Below, in pieces: positions 1-12,002 of a stretch of 41,766 bases of DNA. A program made the translations under genes and the position numbers. The notes beneath the pieces were generated by a model, which was not told the DNA's origin, did not search any database, and saw nothing but the letters and a program-made list of their open reading frames with translations. Origin of the DNA: Gammaproteobacteria bacterium. Lineage in GTDB: Bacteria > Pseudomonadota > Gammaproteobacteria > JAJPIJ01. The stretch lies in assembly GCA_035501935.1 (NCBI GenBank), contig DATJVC010000005.1, positions 1 through 41,766 of the forward strand, given 5' to 3'. Numbering within the stretch: position 1 is the first letter of the stretch; each line of letters begins with the position of its first letter.

Positions 1-2641
<2,641 letters not shown>

Positions 2642-2735
2642 GCGGGCGTCTTTCAACCCGCCTTTTCAAGAGGTTCATCCTGGAAAGCGGTAAGATAGTT
2701 TAACAACATGATTTTAAAAGGCTTTTAAACAAAAT

Positions 2736-2756
2736 GCGCCGGTGTTTCCACGGCGC
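2736..2756 (-). terminator. Probable intrinsic terminator after mtnA
   Basis: A GC-rich inverted repeat (GCGCC…GGCGC type, small loop and one bulge) lies between the mtnA stop and gyrA. Read on the minus strand it is followed by ATTTTGTTT, so it could end mtnA transcription. On the plus strand it is also followed by a T run. The sequence between it and gyrA is AT-rich and probably holds the gyrA promoter. Confidence 0.6.
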
Positions 2757-2819
2757 TTTTTCAAGTGTTAAATTCTACCATGCACGGACCCGCAGTGCAC
2801 TGAAAATTTGCGTGATTTT

Positions 2820-3878
2820 TCAGCCTTGGATCACCTGCGCCACGCGCGCGGCATCGGGACGTTCAATGAGGCCTTTTTCCGTCACGATCACATCGATGAG
2901 CGCCGCCGGCGTCACGTCAAACACCGGGTTCCACGCCCCCGCGCCGGCCGCCGCCACGGGCATGCCGGCATGGCTCAGCACCTCCGCCGCGTCGCGTACC
3001 TCGACCGGAATGTCGCGTCCGCTCAAGACCGTCAGATCGAAGGTCGAGGACGGCGCCACCACCATGAATTTCACGCCGTGCGCGCGCGCCGAGAGCGCCA
3101 GCATGTAGGTGCCGATCTTGTTGGCGGTATCGCCGTTGGCGGCGATGCGGTCGGCACCGACGATCACGCAATCCACGCCATGGGTCGCCATCAGATGCGC
3201 GGCCGCTGCGTCGGCCAGCACCGTCACCGCCATCCCGTCCCGCGACAATTCCCACGCCGTCAGGCGCGCGCCCTGCAGCCACGGCCGCGTTTCGTCCACA
3301 TAGACCGCCTTGAGCGATCCGCGGGCATGGGCGGCGCGGATGACCCCGAGCGCGGTGCCGTAACCGCCGGTCGCCAGCGCCCCGGCGTTGCAATGCGTGA
3401 GCACCGTGGCTTTGGGCGGCAACCAGTCGGCGCCCAGTTTGCCCATCTTGAGATTGGCGGCGCGATCCTCGTCGTGGATAGCCTGGGCTTCGGCCAGCAG
3501 CGCCGCCTCCGGTGACCCATTGATGGCATCGAACCGGCCTCGCATGCGTGTAATGGCCCAGCGCAGATTGACGGCCGTGGGCCGCGAGGCGGCGAGCCGC
3601 GTTAAATCTGCTTCGATGGCATCGCGCCAATTGTCTCCGGCACCTTGATAAGCCGTTCGCGCGGCCAGGACCACGGCATAGGCCGCCGCGATGCCGATGG
3701 CCGGCGCCCCGCGCACCACCATGCCATGGATGGCCCGCGCCACTTCGGGTGCGGTATTCATGGTGAGATATTCTTCGCGCTGCGGCAACCGGCGCTGATC
3801 CAGCAAGCGAAGGCCGCCGTCCCGCCATTCCACCGCATGAAAAGATTCCCGCCCAGCCGCAGGCTGCTCCACGTTCAT
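2820..3878 (-). CDS. mtnA: S-methyl-5-thioribose-1-phosphate isomerase
   Basis: MtnA converts 5-methylthioribose-1-phosphate to 5-methylthioribulose-1-phosphate in the methionine salvage pathway (cytoplasm). The protein of about 352 residues has the family blocks [17 protein letters not shown] (about 54–70), [16 protein letters not shown] with the catalytic Cys (163), [10 protein letters not shown], and [21 protein letters not shown] with the catalytic Asp (243). The ATG at 3878 (MNVEQPAAG) is preferred because a GGAG lies just upstream, although the spacing is tight. An in-frame GTG at 3896 would add six residues. The gene is divergent from mtaD with fewer than 40 bases between them, so the two salvage genes probably share a control region. 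Confidence 0.95.
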   Translation of the reverse strand: MNVEQPAAGRESFHAVEWRDGGLRLLDQRRLPQREEYLTMNTAPEVARAIHGMVVRGAPAIGIAAAYAVVLAARTAYQGAGDNWRDAIEADLTRLAASRPTAVNLRWAITRMRGRFDAINGSPEAALLAEAQAIHDEDRAANLKMGKLGADWLPPKATVLTHCNAGALATGGYGTALGVIRAAHARGSLKAVYVDETRPWLQGARLTAWELSRDGMAVTVLADAAAAHLMATHGVDCVIVGADRIAANGDTANKIGTYMLALSARAHGVKFMVVAPSSTFDLTVLSGRDIPVEVRDAAEVLSHAGMPVAAAGAGAWNPVFDVTPAALIDVIVTEKGLIERPDAARVAQVIQG

Positions 3879-3916
3879 CTCTCCGCAAACCGGCACGCCA
3901 TGTACAATACCTGCTC

Positions 3917-5242
3917 ATGCCGTCCAACTCCATCGACCTGCTGTTGACCGCGCGCTGGGTCATTCCGGTCGAACCGGAGGGCGCCGTGCTCGAGCACCAC
4001 GCGCTGGCCGTCGATCAAGGCCGCATCATCGCGCTGCTGCCCGCCCAAGAAGCCGTGCAGCGTTACCAAGCGCGCGAAACCGTCCGCCTGGCGGGACATG
4101 CCCTGCTCCCCGGCTTCATCAACGCCCATACACACGCCGCTATGAACCTGCTGCGCGGCTATGCCGACGATCGGGCCCTCATGGACTGGCTGCAAAACCA
4201 CATCTGGCCAGCCGAGGCAAAATGGGTGGGCCCGGAATTCGTGTGCGACGGCAGCCAGCTCGCCATCGCCGAGATGCTGCGCGGCGGCGTCACCTGCTTC
4301 AACGACATGTACTTTTTCCCGGAAGAGACCGCGCGCGTGGCGGCGGCGGCGGGCATACGCGCCATCCTGGGCATGATCGTCATCGACTTCCCCTCCGCCT
4401 ACGCCGCGCATGTCGATGAGTATTTCAAAAAGGGCCTGGCGCTGCATGATGAATGCCGCGACCACGCCCTCATCCACACTGGCTTTGCGCCGCACGCGCC
4501 TTATACCGTCTCCGATGACGCCTTCCGGCGCATCGCCACGCTGACCGGCGAATTGAATGTGCCGATCAGCATTCACGTGCACGAGACCGCGGGCGAAGTT
4601 CGCGAGGCGCTGGCAAAGACCGGCGAGCGGCCGTTGAAACGTCTGGAGCGGCTGGGGTTGATCACGCCGCAATTGCTGGCCGTGCACATGACGCAACTGG
4701 AGCCGCACGAGATTGCCCTGCTCGCAGCCCAGGGCGCGCACGTCATCCATTGCCCGGAATCCAACCTCAAGCTCGCCAGCGGCTTCTGTCCCGTCGCCGC
4801 ATTGCTCAAGGCCGGCGTCAATGTCGCACTCGGCACCGACGGCGCCGCCAGCAACAACGACCTCGACATGTTCGGCGAGATGCGCACCGCCGCCCTGCTC
4901 GCCAAGGCCGTGGCGAATGACGCCACCGCCGTGCCGGCGGCGCAGGCCCTGCGCATGGCCACGCTTAACGGGGCCCGGGCCCTCGGCATGGATGACCTGA
5001 CCGGTTCGCTCGTTTGTGGTAAAGCGGCGGACGTAATTGCGGTGGATCTAAGTCCGGTGGAGACACAGCCTGTACACGATCCGATCTCGCAGATTGTCTA
5101 CGCCGCCGCCCGCGACCAGGTCACCGATGTCTGGGTTGCCGGCCGGCAGTTGTTGAAGCAGCGCAAACTTCTCACTCTTGACGTACCCGCCGTCAGCGCC
5201 GCCGCGCATCTCTGGCGTGATAAATTGCACGACGCTCGGTAA
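3917..5242 (+). CDS. mtaD: 5-methylthioadenosine/S-adenosylhomocysteine deaminase
   Basis: This is an amidohydrolase-superfamily deaminase (441 aa) that converts 5'-methylthioadenosine or S-adenosylhomocysteine to the inosyl forms. Metal ligands are visible: GFINAHTHAAMN (His71, His73), ISIHVHE (about 220–222), the conserved IHCPESNLKL segment (His278) and GTDGAASNNDLDMF (Asp308). The position beside mtnA supports a role in MTA recycling. Related enzymes act on other purine-like or guanine substrates, so the exact substrate is inferred from family and context. A TACAAT close upstream of the ATG could serve as a -10 element. Its stop lies only four bases from the convergent stop of RNase T, with no obvious terminator between them. 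Confidence 0.9.
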   Translation: MPSNSIDLLLTARWVIPVEPEGAVLEHHALAVDQGRIIALLPAQEAVQRYQARETVRLAGHALLPGFINAHTHAAMNLLRGYADDRALMDWLQNHIWPAEAKWVGPEFVCDGSQLAIAEMLRGGVTCFNDMYFFPEETARVAAAAGIRAILGMIVIDFPSAYAAHVDEYFKKGLALHDECRDHALIHTGFAPHAPYTVSDDAFRRIATLTGELNVPISIHVHETAGEVREALAKTGERPLKRLERLGLITPQLLAVHMTQLEPHEIALLAAQGAHVIHCPESNLKLASGFCPVAALLKAGVNVALGTDGAASNNDLDMFGEMRTAALLAKAVANDATAVPAAQALRMATLNGARALGMDDLTGSLVCGKAADVIAVDLSPVETQPVHDPISQIVYAAARDQVTDVWVAGRQLLKQRKLLTLDVPAVSAAAHLWRDKLHDAR

Positions 5243-5246
5243 ATCA

Positions 5247-5915
5247 TCATGTCTTCAATTCACTCGTCAAGACATCCCAGCGATTGATGATGATGCAGAA
5301 AAGATCGGCGGTCAGTTCGGCGTCGTAGATTGCCGAATGCGCCTTCCCCGAGTTCCATTCCAGGCCGGCCACCTTGACGGCCCGTGCCAGCACGGTCTGG
5401 CCGAAAGCGAGCCCCGCGAGTGAGGCGGTGTCCAGCGTGGTGAAGGAATGAAACGGGCTGCGCTTGATTTTGCAGCGCTCCGCCGCCGCCTTCACGAAGG
5501 CCAGATCGAAGAAGGCGTTGTGGCCCACCAGTATGGCGCGGCTGCAACCCTGCTTTTCGATCTCCTGCCGCACCGGTTTGAAAATTTTCTCCAGCGCCTC
5601 CTTCTCCGGCAGCGCCATGCGGAATGGATGATACGGGTCGATGCCGTTGAATTTCAGCGCCTCCGGATCGAGTCTGGCCCCCTCAAAAGGCAGCACATGC
5701 GAATGCAGCGTCTCGCCGCGTTCCCAACGGCCCTCGCCATTGATCCGCAGCAGCACCGCGGCGATTTCAAGCAGGGCATTTTTGATCGGATCGAAGCCCG
5801 CAGTCTCGACATCCACAACCACCGGCAGAAAACCGCGAAACCGCCGCGCCACAGGCGTGCGGGGGCTGGCGGGCTCAATGGGTTCAATCAGGTCTTCTGC
5901 AGTTTCCATGTACAT
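5247..5915 (-). CDS. rnt: Ribonuclease T (DEDDh 3'-5' exoribonuclease)
   Basis: RNase T trims the 3' ends of tRNA and other stable RNAs. The 222-residue protein shows the complete DEDDh set: VVVDVETAG (Asp35, Glu37), [10 protein letters not shown] (Asp137) and [12 protein letters not shown] (His193, Asp198). This matches RNase T rather than oligoribonuclease or DnaQ by length and by the [20 protein letters not shown] segment. The N-terminus carries about 25 extra residues compared with the minimal domain. A second Met two codons in is an equal start candidate. The start lies inside the end of pyrC (overlap of 22–28 bases), so translation is probably coupled to it. Confidence 0.94.
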   Translation of the reverse strand: MYMETAEDLIEPIEPASPRTPVARRFRGFLPVVVDVETAGFDPIKNALLEIAAVLLRINGEGRWERGETLHSHVLPFEGARLDPEALKFNGIDPYHPFRMALPEKEALEKIFKPVRQEIEKQGCSRAILVGHNAFFDLAFVKAAAERCKIKRSPFHSFTTLDTASLAGLAFGQTVLARAVKVAGLEWNSGKAHSAIYDAELTADLFCIIINRWDVLTSELKT

Positions 5916-6925
5916 TCCCCGCCGGCGCGAAACGGCACCAGCGTATGTTCGCCAAAAGGCAGCGATTCCGGCACACGCCAGGTTTCGCGCTTGAGGATGA
6001 TTTTATTCTTATTGCGCGGCAGACCGTAGAAATCGGCGCCAGAGAAGCTGGCGAATGATTCCAGCCTGTCGAGCGCGCCGGCTTGTTCAAACACCTCGGC
6101 ATACAGCTCGATGGCGGCATGGGCAGTATAGATGCCGGCGCAACCGCAGGCGGACTCCTTGGCGTGACGCGCATGCGGCGCGCTGTCGGTACCGAGAAAA
6201 AACTTCGGATTGCCGCTGACGGCCGCGCGCACCAACGCCTCGCGGTGCGACTCCCGTTTCAGCACCGGCAGGCAGTAGTGATGCGGCTGGACGCCCCCGG
6301 CAAGCATGGCGTTACGGTTTAAAAGCAGGTGATGCACCGTGATCGTGGCACCGACACTGGCTGGCGCGCCCATCACAAAATTCGCGGCGTCCTTCGTGGT
6401 GATGTGCTCAAAGACCACTTTGAGCGCGGGAAAATTGCGCGTGATCGGTTGCAGGACATGCTCGATGAAAACCTTTTCACGGTCGAAAATATCGACATGG
6501 GTATCCGTCACCTCGCCATGGACCAGCAACGGCAGGCCGGCGCGCTGCATCTCTTCCAGTACCGGCAGGACTTTGGCTATCGCGGTCACCCCTTCATCGG
6601 AATTCGTGGTCGCACCCGCCGGATAATATTTCACCGCGTTCACGAAGCCACTCGCGGCGGCAACCTTGATCTCCGTTGGCGGCGTATTGTCGGTGAGATA
6701 CAGAGTCATCAACGGTGCAAAGGCGGCGCCTTTGGGCAATGCCGCGAGAATGCGGTCGCGATAGGCGCGGGCCCGTGCCACTGTCGTCACCGGCGGCCTA
6801 AGGTTCGGCATGACAATGGCGCGTGCGAACTGCCGTGCCGTGTCCTGCACCACGCTGGCCATGTAGGGGCCGTCACGCAAATGCACGTGCCAGTCGTCCG
6901 GCCGGGTCAGCGTCAACGATTGCAT
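5888..6925 (-). CDS. pyrC: Dihydroorotase (PyrC type)
   Basis: PyrC closes carbamoyl-aspartate to dihydroorotate in pyrimidine synthesis. The 345-residue protein carries the binuclear zinc site of the short, homodimeric class: DWHVHLRDG (His13, His15), [16 protein letters not shown] with the carboxylated Lys (99), LLVHGEV (His136), VFEHITT (His174) and [13 protein letters not shown] with the catalytic Asp (247). I chose the ATG at 6925 because [19 protein letters not shown] matches the family start. An in-frame ATG at 6964 would add 13 unconserved residues. The gene is followed by overlapping rnt. Confidence 0.96.
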   Translation of the reverse strand: MQSLTLTRPDDWHVHLRDGPYMASVVQDTARQFARAIVMPNLRPPVTTVARARAYRDRILAALPKGAAFAPLMTLYLTDNTPPTEIKVAAASGFVNAVKYYPAGATTNSDEGVTAIAKVLPVLEEMQRAGLPLLVHGEVTDTHVDIFDREKVFIEHVLQPITRNFPALKVVFEHITTKDAANFVMGAPASVGATITVHHLLLNRNAMLAGGVQPHHYCLPVLKRESHREALVRAAVSGNPKFFLGTDSAPHARHAKESACGCAGIYTAHAAIELYAEVFEQAGALDRLESFASFSGADFYGLPRNKNKIILKRETWRVPESLPFGEHTLVPFRAGGECTWKLQKT

Positions 6926-7140
6926 GGCCGTGGTACGAGTTCCTCGTTGTCCGTTATCCCGCATTGTGAAGTGAAGATAATGATTAGAAAAGTCATATAA
7001 CCAACGGAATTCAGGATGGTGCTTGCGACACTATACACCTGGCGCATGCGCAGATGACCCATGGCGCCCGGAAATTCCGCGATTCTGTGCATGGACAACC
7101 GTAAATTTCGGTGCCATGCTGCATTCAAATAAGTTTCGCA

Positions 7141-7157
7141 TCGTTTTCAAAAAACGA
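7141..7157. repeat. Perfect 7-bp inverted repeat (TCGTTTT/AAAACGA)
   Basis: TCGTTTT at 7141–7147 and AAAACGA at 7151–7157 are separated by three bases. The AT-rich dyad lies about 75 bases before the exported-protein start and could be a repressor or activator site. No binding family is recognised. Confidence 0.5.
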
Positions 7158-7197
7158 CTTACATAGGGATCCGGGGGGATCCATTGCATGGGGGGGG

Positions 7198-7219
7198 CGC
7201 CGGGACTTTCGTCCCGGCG
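7198..7219 (+). promoter_or_regulatory. Strong 9-bp GC hairpin before the exported-protein operon
   Basis: CGCCGGGAC (7198–7206), a TTTC loop, and GTCCCGGCG (7211–7219) form a perfect nine-pair stem that ends 12 bases before the ATG at 7232. It is immediately preceded by eight G. A stem this close to a start codon can block ribosome loading or protect the mRNA end. No T run follows, so it is not a typical terminator. It matches no riboswitch that I recognise. Confidence 0.6.
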
Positions 7220-7231
7220 GACAATGCATCT

Positions 7232-9235
7232 ATGTATTTCCTATCTTCGATCGCCGAGAGCCCGCTGGCGCGCGTTCTGCCGCCGGCCTCTGAAACTTCG
7301 TCGCCACTGCGCGGGGTATGCGCGCTTGTGCGCCGCTGCGCGCTGTATACGCTGATCGGTACCGGCCTGCTGCTGGCCACGTCATTGCCCGCCCAAGCCG
7401 AATTGAAGGCGGAAGCGCCGTCCCTCAAGGACACTATCATCGAAAAGGGCAAGGAAAAGGCGACCGATGCGGCCGTTGATGCTGCGTTTGACAAATTCAA
7501 GGACGTAGTCGCGGGCGGCGAAATTACCCCGGAGATGTACCAGATATTGCAGTCAGTGTTCAACAGTATCGATGGCATGAAGGGAATACGCCGCAGCCCC
7601 TGTGAAGCGGCGGCCTATGACATGGCCTGGCAGGACGCCTTTGACGCCGCCCATCAGGGTCCGATAACCGCTTTTGGACGTGCCATCCTGGACACGTTGA
7701 AAAACCTCTTCTCCTTCGGCAGTGCCGGCCTGGCTGGCGAGGTTGCGGATTGGGCGAAGGATCAGGGGATCGATTTCGCCAAGGACAAGTTCAAGGATCT
7801 CCTGAGCGAATACATCCGCGGCAAACCGCCGGAAAAATATGAGAACTCCTTCACGCGCGGCGCCTGTACACAAGCGATCGAGGCGGTCTGGGACAAGGCG
7901 ACGGGCAGTTATCACGTGCTGCTGAGCGGTGGTTGCGGCTGCCAGCCCTACACCTTTGGAGGCTTGACGTACGGGCACAATATCACCGTGCACATCAAAA
8001 GCTGGTTCGTATATGTCACCGGCAGGGTCTCGGTAAAACCCACGGATGATAACAGCGGCATGACGCTGATAGTGGGCACGCCGCACATCAGTCTGCGCGC
8101 GGATTGCGACAGCTGCGCCGAACCCACCCACACGACCGCGAAGCCGACCGGCGGAAGCGTCACTGCCGGCGGGGTAACGACGGGCACGGGCGGCGGCACG
8201 ACTACCGGCGGTGGTACAACCACGGGTGGAGGAGGCGTGACTCCGCCGCCACCCCCACCAGCGCCGCCGCCTCCACCGCCGCCCCGTCCGCAATGGTCGG
8301 AGCAGAATCCCTGCCCTGAATGCCGGCCCTTCCTGGATCTGGCAATCAAGCATCAGCAGGAAGCCGCGAAATATGATCAGGAGGTCCAGCGCATTCGTGG
8401 TCAGATCGCCGACAACGGCGGGGAGCAGCAAAAGGTCCTCGACAAGATCGCCCGTGAACAGAAGGAGATTGAAGCCATCGGCAAGTCCGGGGCCGGCGGC
8501 TCGGCCTACGACCCCGAGACCGGGAACACCACCGAGGCGTGGACCCAGCCGGACGGTCGCGTGAAGGTCACCGTCAAGGATGCCAATGGCAATGTCATCG
8601 AGGAGCGCTGGCGCGATCGCCGCGATGCCGGCAAGGTACGCGATGAACTCGCCGCTGACCAGAAAAAACTCCAGGAACTGAAGCAAAAGCAGGAGCAGTT
8701 GCAGAAGGATCTGGACTACAACCAGCGTGGTGCGGATACCCAGCGCAAGCTGGCCGACGACGCAATGCGCGCCCTGCGCGAATGCATCGCCGAGAAATGC
8801 GGTGTGCTTGATGTGCAGGTCCAGCAGGTCTATCACATCACGGGGAACAATCCATTCGACCCGCAGGATCCGACCGCCAGGGAGGCCAATCAGCAGATCG
8901 AAGAGCGTACGCAGACCACTACCGGCACAAGTGGTGGCGGCACCTTCCTGGTGACCAGTGGCACTTATTTTGGCAGCGGCGGCTGTGGAATTTTTTCAAC
9001 CGATCTCACCGTGTCAGGCGGATCGGTCACCGCCAGTCCCTTGGGGGCGAATGCCTCGGTCATGTTCACCGTGAACGGCGCCGATGCCCGCTCGAACAGC
9101 ACCAATCTCACCATTCTCGCCGCCCCGGGCCATACCTGTGATATCAAGGATGGCAGCAGTTCAACAACGTTCAGCCTGTTCTGCTTCAGAACCGCCAATC
9201 CGGCGATTAACTGCACCGAACCCATGCACCCGTAG
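7232..9235 (+). CDS. Large exported protein with Gly/Thr–Pro linker and coiled coils, unknown function
   Basis: I do not recognise the family. From the ATG at 7232 the protein has 667 residues. A long basic n-region leads to the hydrophobic stretch YTLIGTGLLLATSLPAQA, with likely cleavage after Ala56. Next come an amphipathic helical region (about 60–215), a cysteine-rich section (GGCGCQP, ADCDSC), and a Gly/Thr-rich then Pro-rich linker (about 308–353). A CPEC motif follows, then Gln/Lys/Glu-rich coiled coils (about 370–420 and 465–525) around a short YDPETGNTTEAW…DGRVKVTVKDANGNV piece. The C-terminal region is Ser/Gly/Thr-rich with paired cysteines. Disulfides in the periplasm or on the surface seem likely. 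A TTG at 7184 would add 16 residues. It heads a tight operon with the next two genes. Confidence 0.75.
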   Translation: MYFLSSIAESPLARVLPPASETSSPLRGVCALVRRCALYTLIGTGLLLATSLPAQAELKAEAPSLKDTIIEKGKEKATDAAVDAAFDKFKDVVAGGEITPEMYQILQSVFNSIDGMKGIRRSPCEAAAYDMAWQDAFDAAHQGPITAFGRAILDTLKNLFSFGSAGLAGEVADWAKDQGIDFAKDKFKDLLSEYIRGKPPEKYENSFTRGACTQAIEAVWDKATGSYHVLLSGGCGCQPYTFGGLTYGHNITVHIKSWFVYVTGRVSVKPTDDNSGMTLIVGTPHISLRADCDSCAEPTHTTAKPTGGSVTAGGVTTGTGGGTTTGGGTTTGGGGVTPPPPPPAPPPPPPPRPQWSEQNPCPECRPFLDLAIKHQQEAAKYDQEVQRIRGQIADNGGEQQKVLDKIAREQKEIEAIGKSGAGGSAYDPETGNTTEAWTQPDGRVKVTVKDANGNVIEERWRDRRDAGKVRDELAADQKKLQELKQKQEQLQKDLDYNQRGADTQRKLADDAMRALRECIAEKCGVLDVQVQQVYHITGNNPFDPQDPTAREANQQIEERTQTTTGTSGGGTFLVTSGTYFGSGGCGIFSTDLTVSGGSVTASPLGANASVMFTVNGADARSNSTNLTILAAPGHTCDIKDGSSSTTFSLFCFRTANPAINCTEPMHP

Positions 9236-9242
9236 GCCGCCG

Positions 9243-9755
9243 ATGAAAACGCGAACGTTGCTTGCTCACTGCGCCCTGGCACTCGCGATCTCTTTGCATT
9301 CGATCTGCGGAGTGGAGGCGCGCCAGTTCCGCCAGCTGCGCCAGATCGCCTCTCCGACCACCAACATTGCGACATTGCCCGCCAATGCGCGGCCCGTATC
9401 GCAGATGCATCCTCTCTCGCGCGAACAGGTGGCACCGCTGGTGGAAAAGGTCATCTCGGCCTGGAATACGGCACAGCTCGGGGACATGCTGGGGACGGAG
9501 TTTTATGACAGCAGCAGGTTGACCGATGCCGTGAACAGGCTGGCGACGCGCGATGCGACCCTGCGGCTGCAGTCGGTACAGGGCGTGCAGACCCTCCAGC
9601 AATACTACGACGGTGAAGATGGCAAACTGGTGAGCATTGTCTCCGCCACGGTCCGCACCCAGCTCGAATTCAACGACCCCCAGAATGGATTCCAGCGCCG
9701 CCCCGGCGTCAATGAATACATCCTCAAGATAACCCAGACCGCGCCCCCGCCATGA
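9243..9755 (+). CDS. Small exported protein of the same operon, unknown function
   Basis: The product has 170 residues. The N-terminus MKTRTLLAHCALALAISLHSICGVEA is a clear signal peptide, so the mature protein should be periplasmic. The mature part has a helix-rich segment (LSREQVAPLVEKVISAWNT) followed by alternating strands (LVSIVSATVRTQLEF, NEYILKI). That could be an NTF2-like small alpha/beta fold, but this is only a guess from the pattern. The gene starts seven bases after the preceding stop, and its own stop overlaps the next start (ATGA at 9752–9755), so the three genes are almost surely translated together. Confidence 0.8.
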   Translation: MKTRTLLAHCALALAISLHSICGVEARQFRQLRQIASPTTNIATLPANARPVSQMHPLSREQVAPLVEKVISAWNTAQLGDMLGTEFYDSSRLTDAVNRLATRDATLRLQSVQGVQTLQQYYDGEDGKLVSIVSATVRTQLEFNDPQNGFQRRPGVNEYILKITQTAPPP

Positions 9756-11953
9756 TCCGCCGACGCGCTGATCGCGATGTCATGCTTCGCTGCGCGGTCG
9801 CCGCGGGAGCCTTGTACACGGCATTCGCCAGCGCCGATGATCAGGTGCCATTCCCCGGCTGGGACATCAACGGCTCCAATACGTTGCGGCTGGAATCCTA
9901 CGATAATAACGGCGACAAGAGCGCGAGTCCTTACCCGTTCGACGGCGGCCAGTACTACGACGAATACGGCCTGAACTTCCTGAATAACGAAACGCCCTAT
10001 GATACCTGGCGTCTGCAGCTCTACGGCGTATTCAACGCCTCGGATTACCGCTCGCATGATCGAGGTGTCGTGCCGGAACGCATGAGTCTGGTGCACGAAA
10101 AGGGCGATGGCGACCTGCCCTATCGCGCGGAACTCGGTGATTACTTCTCCTACTACAGTTTCCTCACGCTGCAGCGTTCGCTCAAAGGGTTGCAGATTGA
10201 ACTGCAGCCGCATGCCGACTCCGCCGGCTGGCAGCATTCCATAGTCCTCACGAGCGGCACGCCCATCCAGTCATGGAAAAATTTCACGCCCCACGAGGAC
10301 GCCGTCAACGGCGCCTCATGGCTGATGGACAACGGGCATGGAAGCTCCTACGCGCTCAATTTCGTGGCGAGTCACCGCTCCGGCAACGCAGTTCTTGGCA
10401 CCCTCGTCCGGGACCAGTACACCACCAGCCTTGCCGGCGAGCAGGAATTCCTCGGCACGGCCCAGCGTGTCACCGTGGAGGGTGAGGCCGCTTACATGTG
10501 GGGCGACGACGATGGCGTTGCCGGCGTCAACAACGGCCAGGATCGCAACGGCAACGGCTTTTTTGGTGAAATCCGCGGCCAGGACCTGCATCTTCCCCTC
10601 GACTACCGCGCGCGGGTGGAATACTACACGCGGGACTTTCAGCCGCGCGGCGGGGTCATCACCCCCGATCGCCGATCGGTGGAGTTTCACGCGGGCTGGC
10701 GTTTTGACTCGGGCCTGCGCCTGAGCGGCCGCATCCAGGCCTTCGAAGACGCATTTCAGACGAAAAATTCCCTCGATACCCACACCGTGGGCTTCAATCT
10801 CTCCGGACCGATGTTCCGCGGCACGCTGAACGGCGTTACCGGCAGTATGGATTTCTACGTGCAGACTCTGGACAACGACAACAACACCATCGATCAACGC
10901 GTCGTCAACTCCACCATCAACCTGAGCAAGCCGCTGCCCGGCGACTGGTACGGGCGGCTGGCGGTTTTTCTCCAGGACATTGACGACCATACTCCGACGA
11001 ATGCGGACTTATGGACCGGTCAGTATCAGGTGAGTGCTGATCACACTTTCGTACTCGCCGGTTTCGACGGCACCATCACGCCCGGAATCATGTACCGCAA
11101 TCTCAGGAACGGCCCGCCCAAAGCCGATGACTGGAGCCCCACACTGGCGCTGCGCATGAACCGGGGCCCGCATGCGGTCGGCTTCAATTACGGTTTCCTG
11201 ACGCAGGATCGGCATTTTGTTGGCGCGACGGACATCGACACCCAGACTGTGGCGTTCGACTACCGCTACACCCTGCGTCAGAACACCTTCGGTGTCGATT
11301 TCAACCTATTCGATCGCAATCCCAATCCCGGACGTTTCACCGATGCCTGGCGCACCGGCATTTTCTGGACCTACAGCTTCGATCGCCCGGCCAATCTCGC
11401 CGCGCGTGGTTATGAGGCGATCGGCGGCGCGGCACCCGCCGGTCCCATCTCCGCCGATCTCCGTTCACTGGCACCGGGCGTAACCCTGGCCGATGCAACA
11501 CAGGCGCTCACCAGCGCGGGTATTTCCGGTGGGTCTCCGCAGGCCAACTACATCGTCTACGAATACCCGCTGCTGCGCGAGATAGAACAGCGCCAACGGC
11601 TGGTACTGATGCACGACGGCGTGCAGCTGACCGGCTCGGCGCTGATCATCGATCTCGACACCGTGGGGAACGTCGACAGCCTCGCGCAGACCTTCGAACA
11701 CGTGCGCAAGGCGCTGATCCAGCATTACGGCAACCCCGCCAACAACTTCGAGGACGGCGATTTCACCCCCTCTTTTGTCGACGACGTCAATTCACAACGG
11801 CTGATCCGTGTGTCGGAATGGATCACGCCCACCGGTATCTTGCGCCTGGGCATCCCGCGCCGCCTCGACGGCCAGGTGCGCATCGAGATCCAGCATCAAC
11901 GCTCGTTCCCGTTGCCGCGTGAAACGCTGTGGAGCATCGAGGCAGTGCGCTGA
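9752..11953 (+). CDS. Outer-membrane beta-barrel protein with C-terminal soluble domain, unknown function
   Basis: The product has 733 residues. A signal peptide (MLRCAVAAGALYTAFASA then DDQ) is followed by long runs of alternating hydrophobic and polar residues rich in Tyr, Phe, Asp and Asn (for example YRARVEYYTRDFQPRGG and YGRLAVFLQDIDDHT), typical of outer-membrane strands up to about residue 555. The segment RAELGDYFSYYSFLTLQRSLKGL resembles the plug or early-strand region of large export-type barrels. The last 170 residues (LAPGVTLADATQALTSAG onward) look like a soluble alpha/beta domain. The chain does not end in the usual Phe, so the barrel is followed by a periplasmic or surface domain. 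Overlap with the previous gene suggests that it may export or anchor the two upstream products. Confidence 0.75.
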   Translation: MIRRRADRDVMLRCAVAAGALYTAFASADDQVPFPGWDINGSNTLRLESYDNNGDKSASPYPFDGGQYYDEYGLNFLNNETPYDTWRLQLYGVFNASDYRSHDRGVVPERMSLVHEKGDGDLPYRAELGDYFSYYSFLTLQRSLKGLQIELQPHADSAGWQHSIVLTSGTPIQSWKNFTPHEDAVNGASWLMDNGHGSSYALNFVASHRSGNAVLGTLVRDQYTTSLAGEQEFLGTAQRVTVEGEAAYMWGDDDGVAGVNNGQDRNGNGFFGEIRGQDLHLPLDYRARVEYYTRDFQPRGGVITPDRRSVEFHAGWRFDSGLRLSGRIQAFEDAFQTKNSLDTHTVGFNLSGPMFRGTLNGVTGSMDFYVQTLDNDNNTIDQRVVNSTINLSKPLPGDWYGRLAVFLQDIDDHTPTNADLWTGQYQVSADHTFVLAGFDGTITPGIMYRNLRNGPPKADDWSPTLALRMNRGPHAVGFNYGFLTQDRHFVGATDIDTQTVAFDYRYTLRQNTFGVDFNLFDRNPNPGRFTDAWRTGIFWTYSFDRPANLAARGYEAIGGAAPAGPISADLRSLAPGVTLADATQALTSAGISGGSPQANYIVYEYPLLREIEQRQRLVLMHDGVQLTGSALIIDLDTVGNVDSLAQTFEHVRKALIQHYGNPANNFEDGDFTPSFVDDVNSQRLIRVSEWITPTGILRLGIPRRLDGQVRIEIQHQRSFPLPRETLWSIEAVR

Positions 11954-12002
11954 ACGCAACCCGCACTTAATGCGCAGGGGGTTATTCGTCGGAAAGTCTC
12001 GA

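Larger units (their letters stand above)
6926..7231. promoter_or_regulatory. Intergenic region between pyrC and the exported-protein operon
   Basis: About 306 bases with no convincing gene, between two divergent genes, so it should hold both promoters. It is more AT-rich than the coding sequence around it. It contains two perfect short hairpins (7141–7157 and 7198–7219) and a run of eight G (7190–7197) close to the downstream start. A short ORF opening on TTG at 7184 would extend the downstream protein, but the extension has no conserved look. Confidence 0.5.

Noticed and set aside
7141-7231. Cyclic-di-GMP riboswitch before the exported operon
   Set aside because: The conserved GEMM core bases are absent; only simple hairpins are seen.
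7553-8836. 427-codon ORF opposite the exported coiled-coil gene
   Set aside because: The plus-strand gene has a signal peptide, operon spacing and sensible composition; this one is a shadow.
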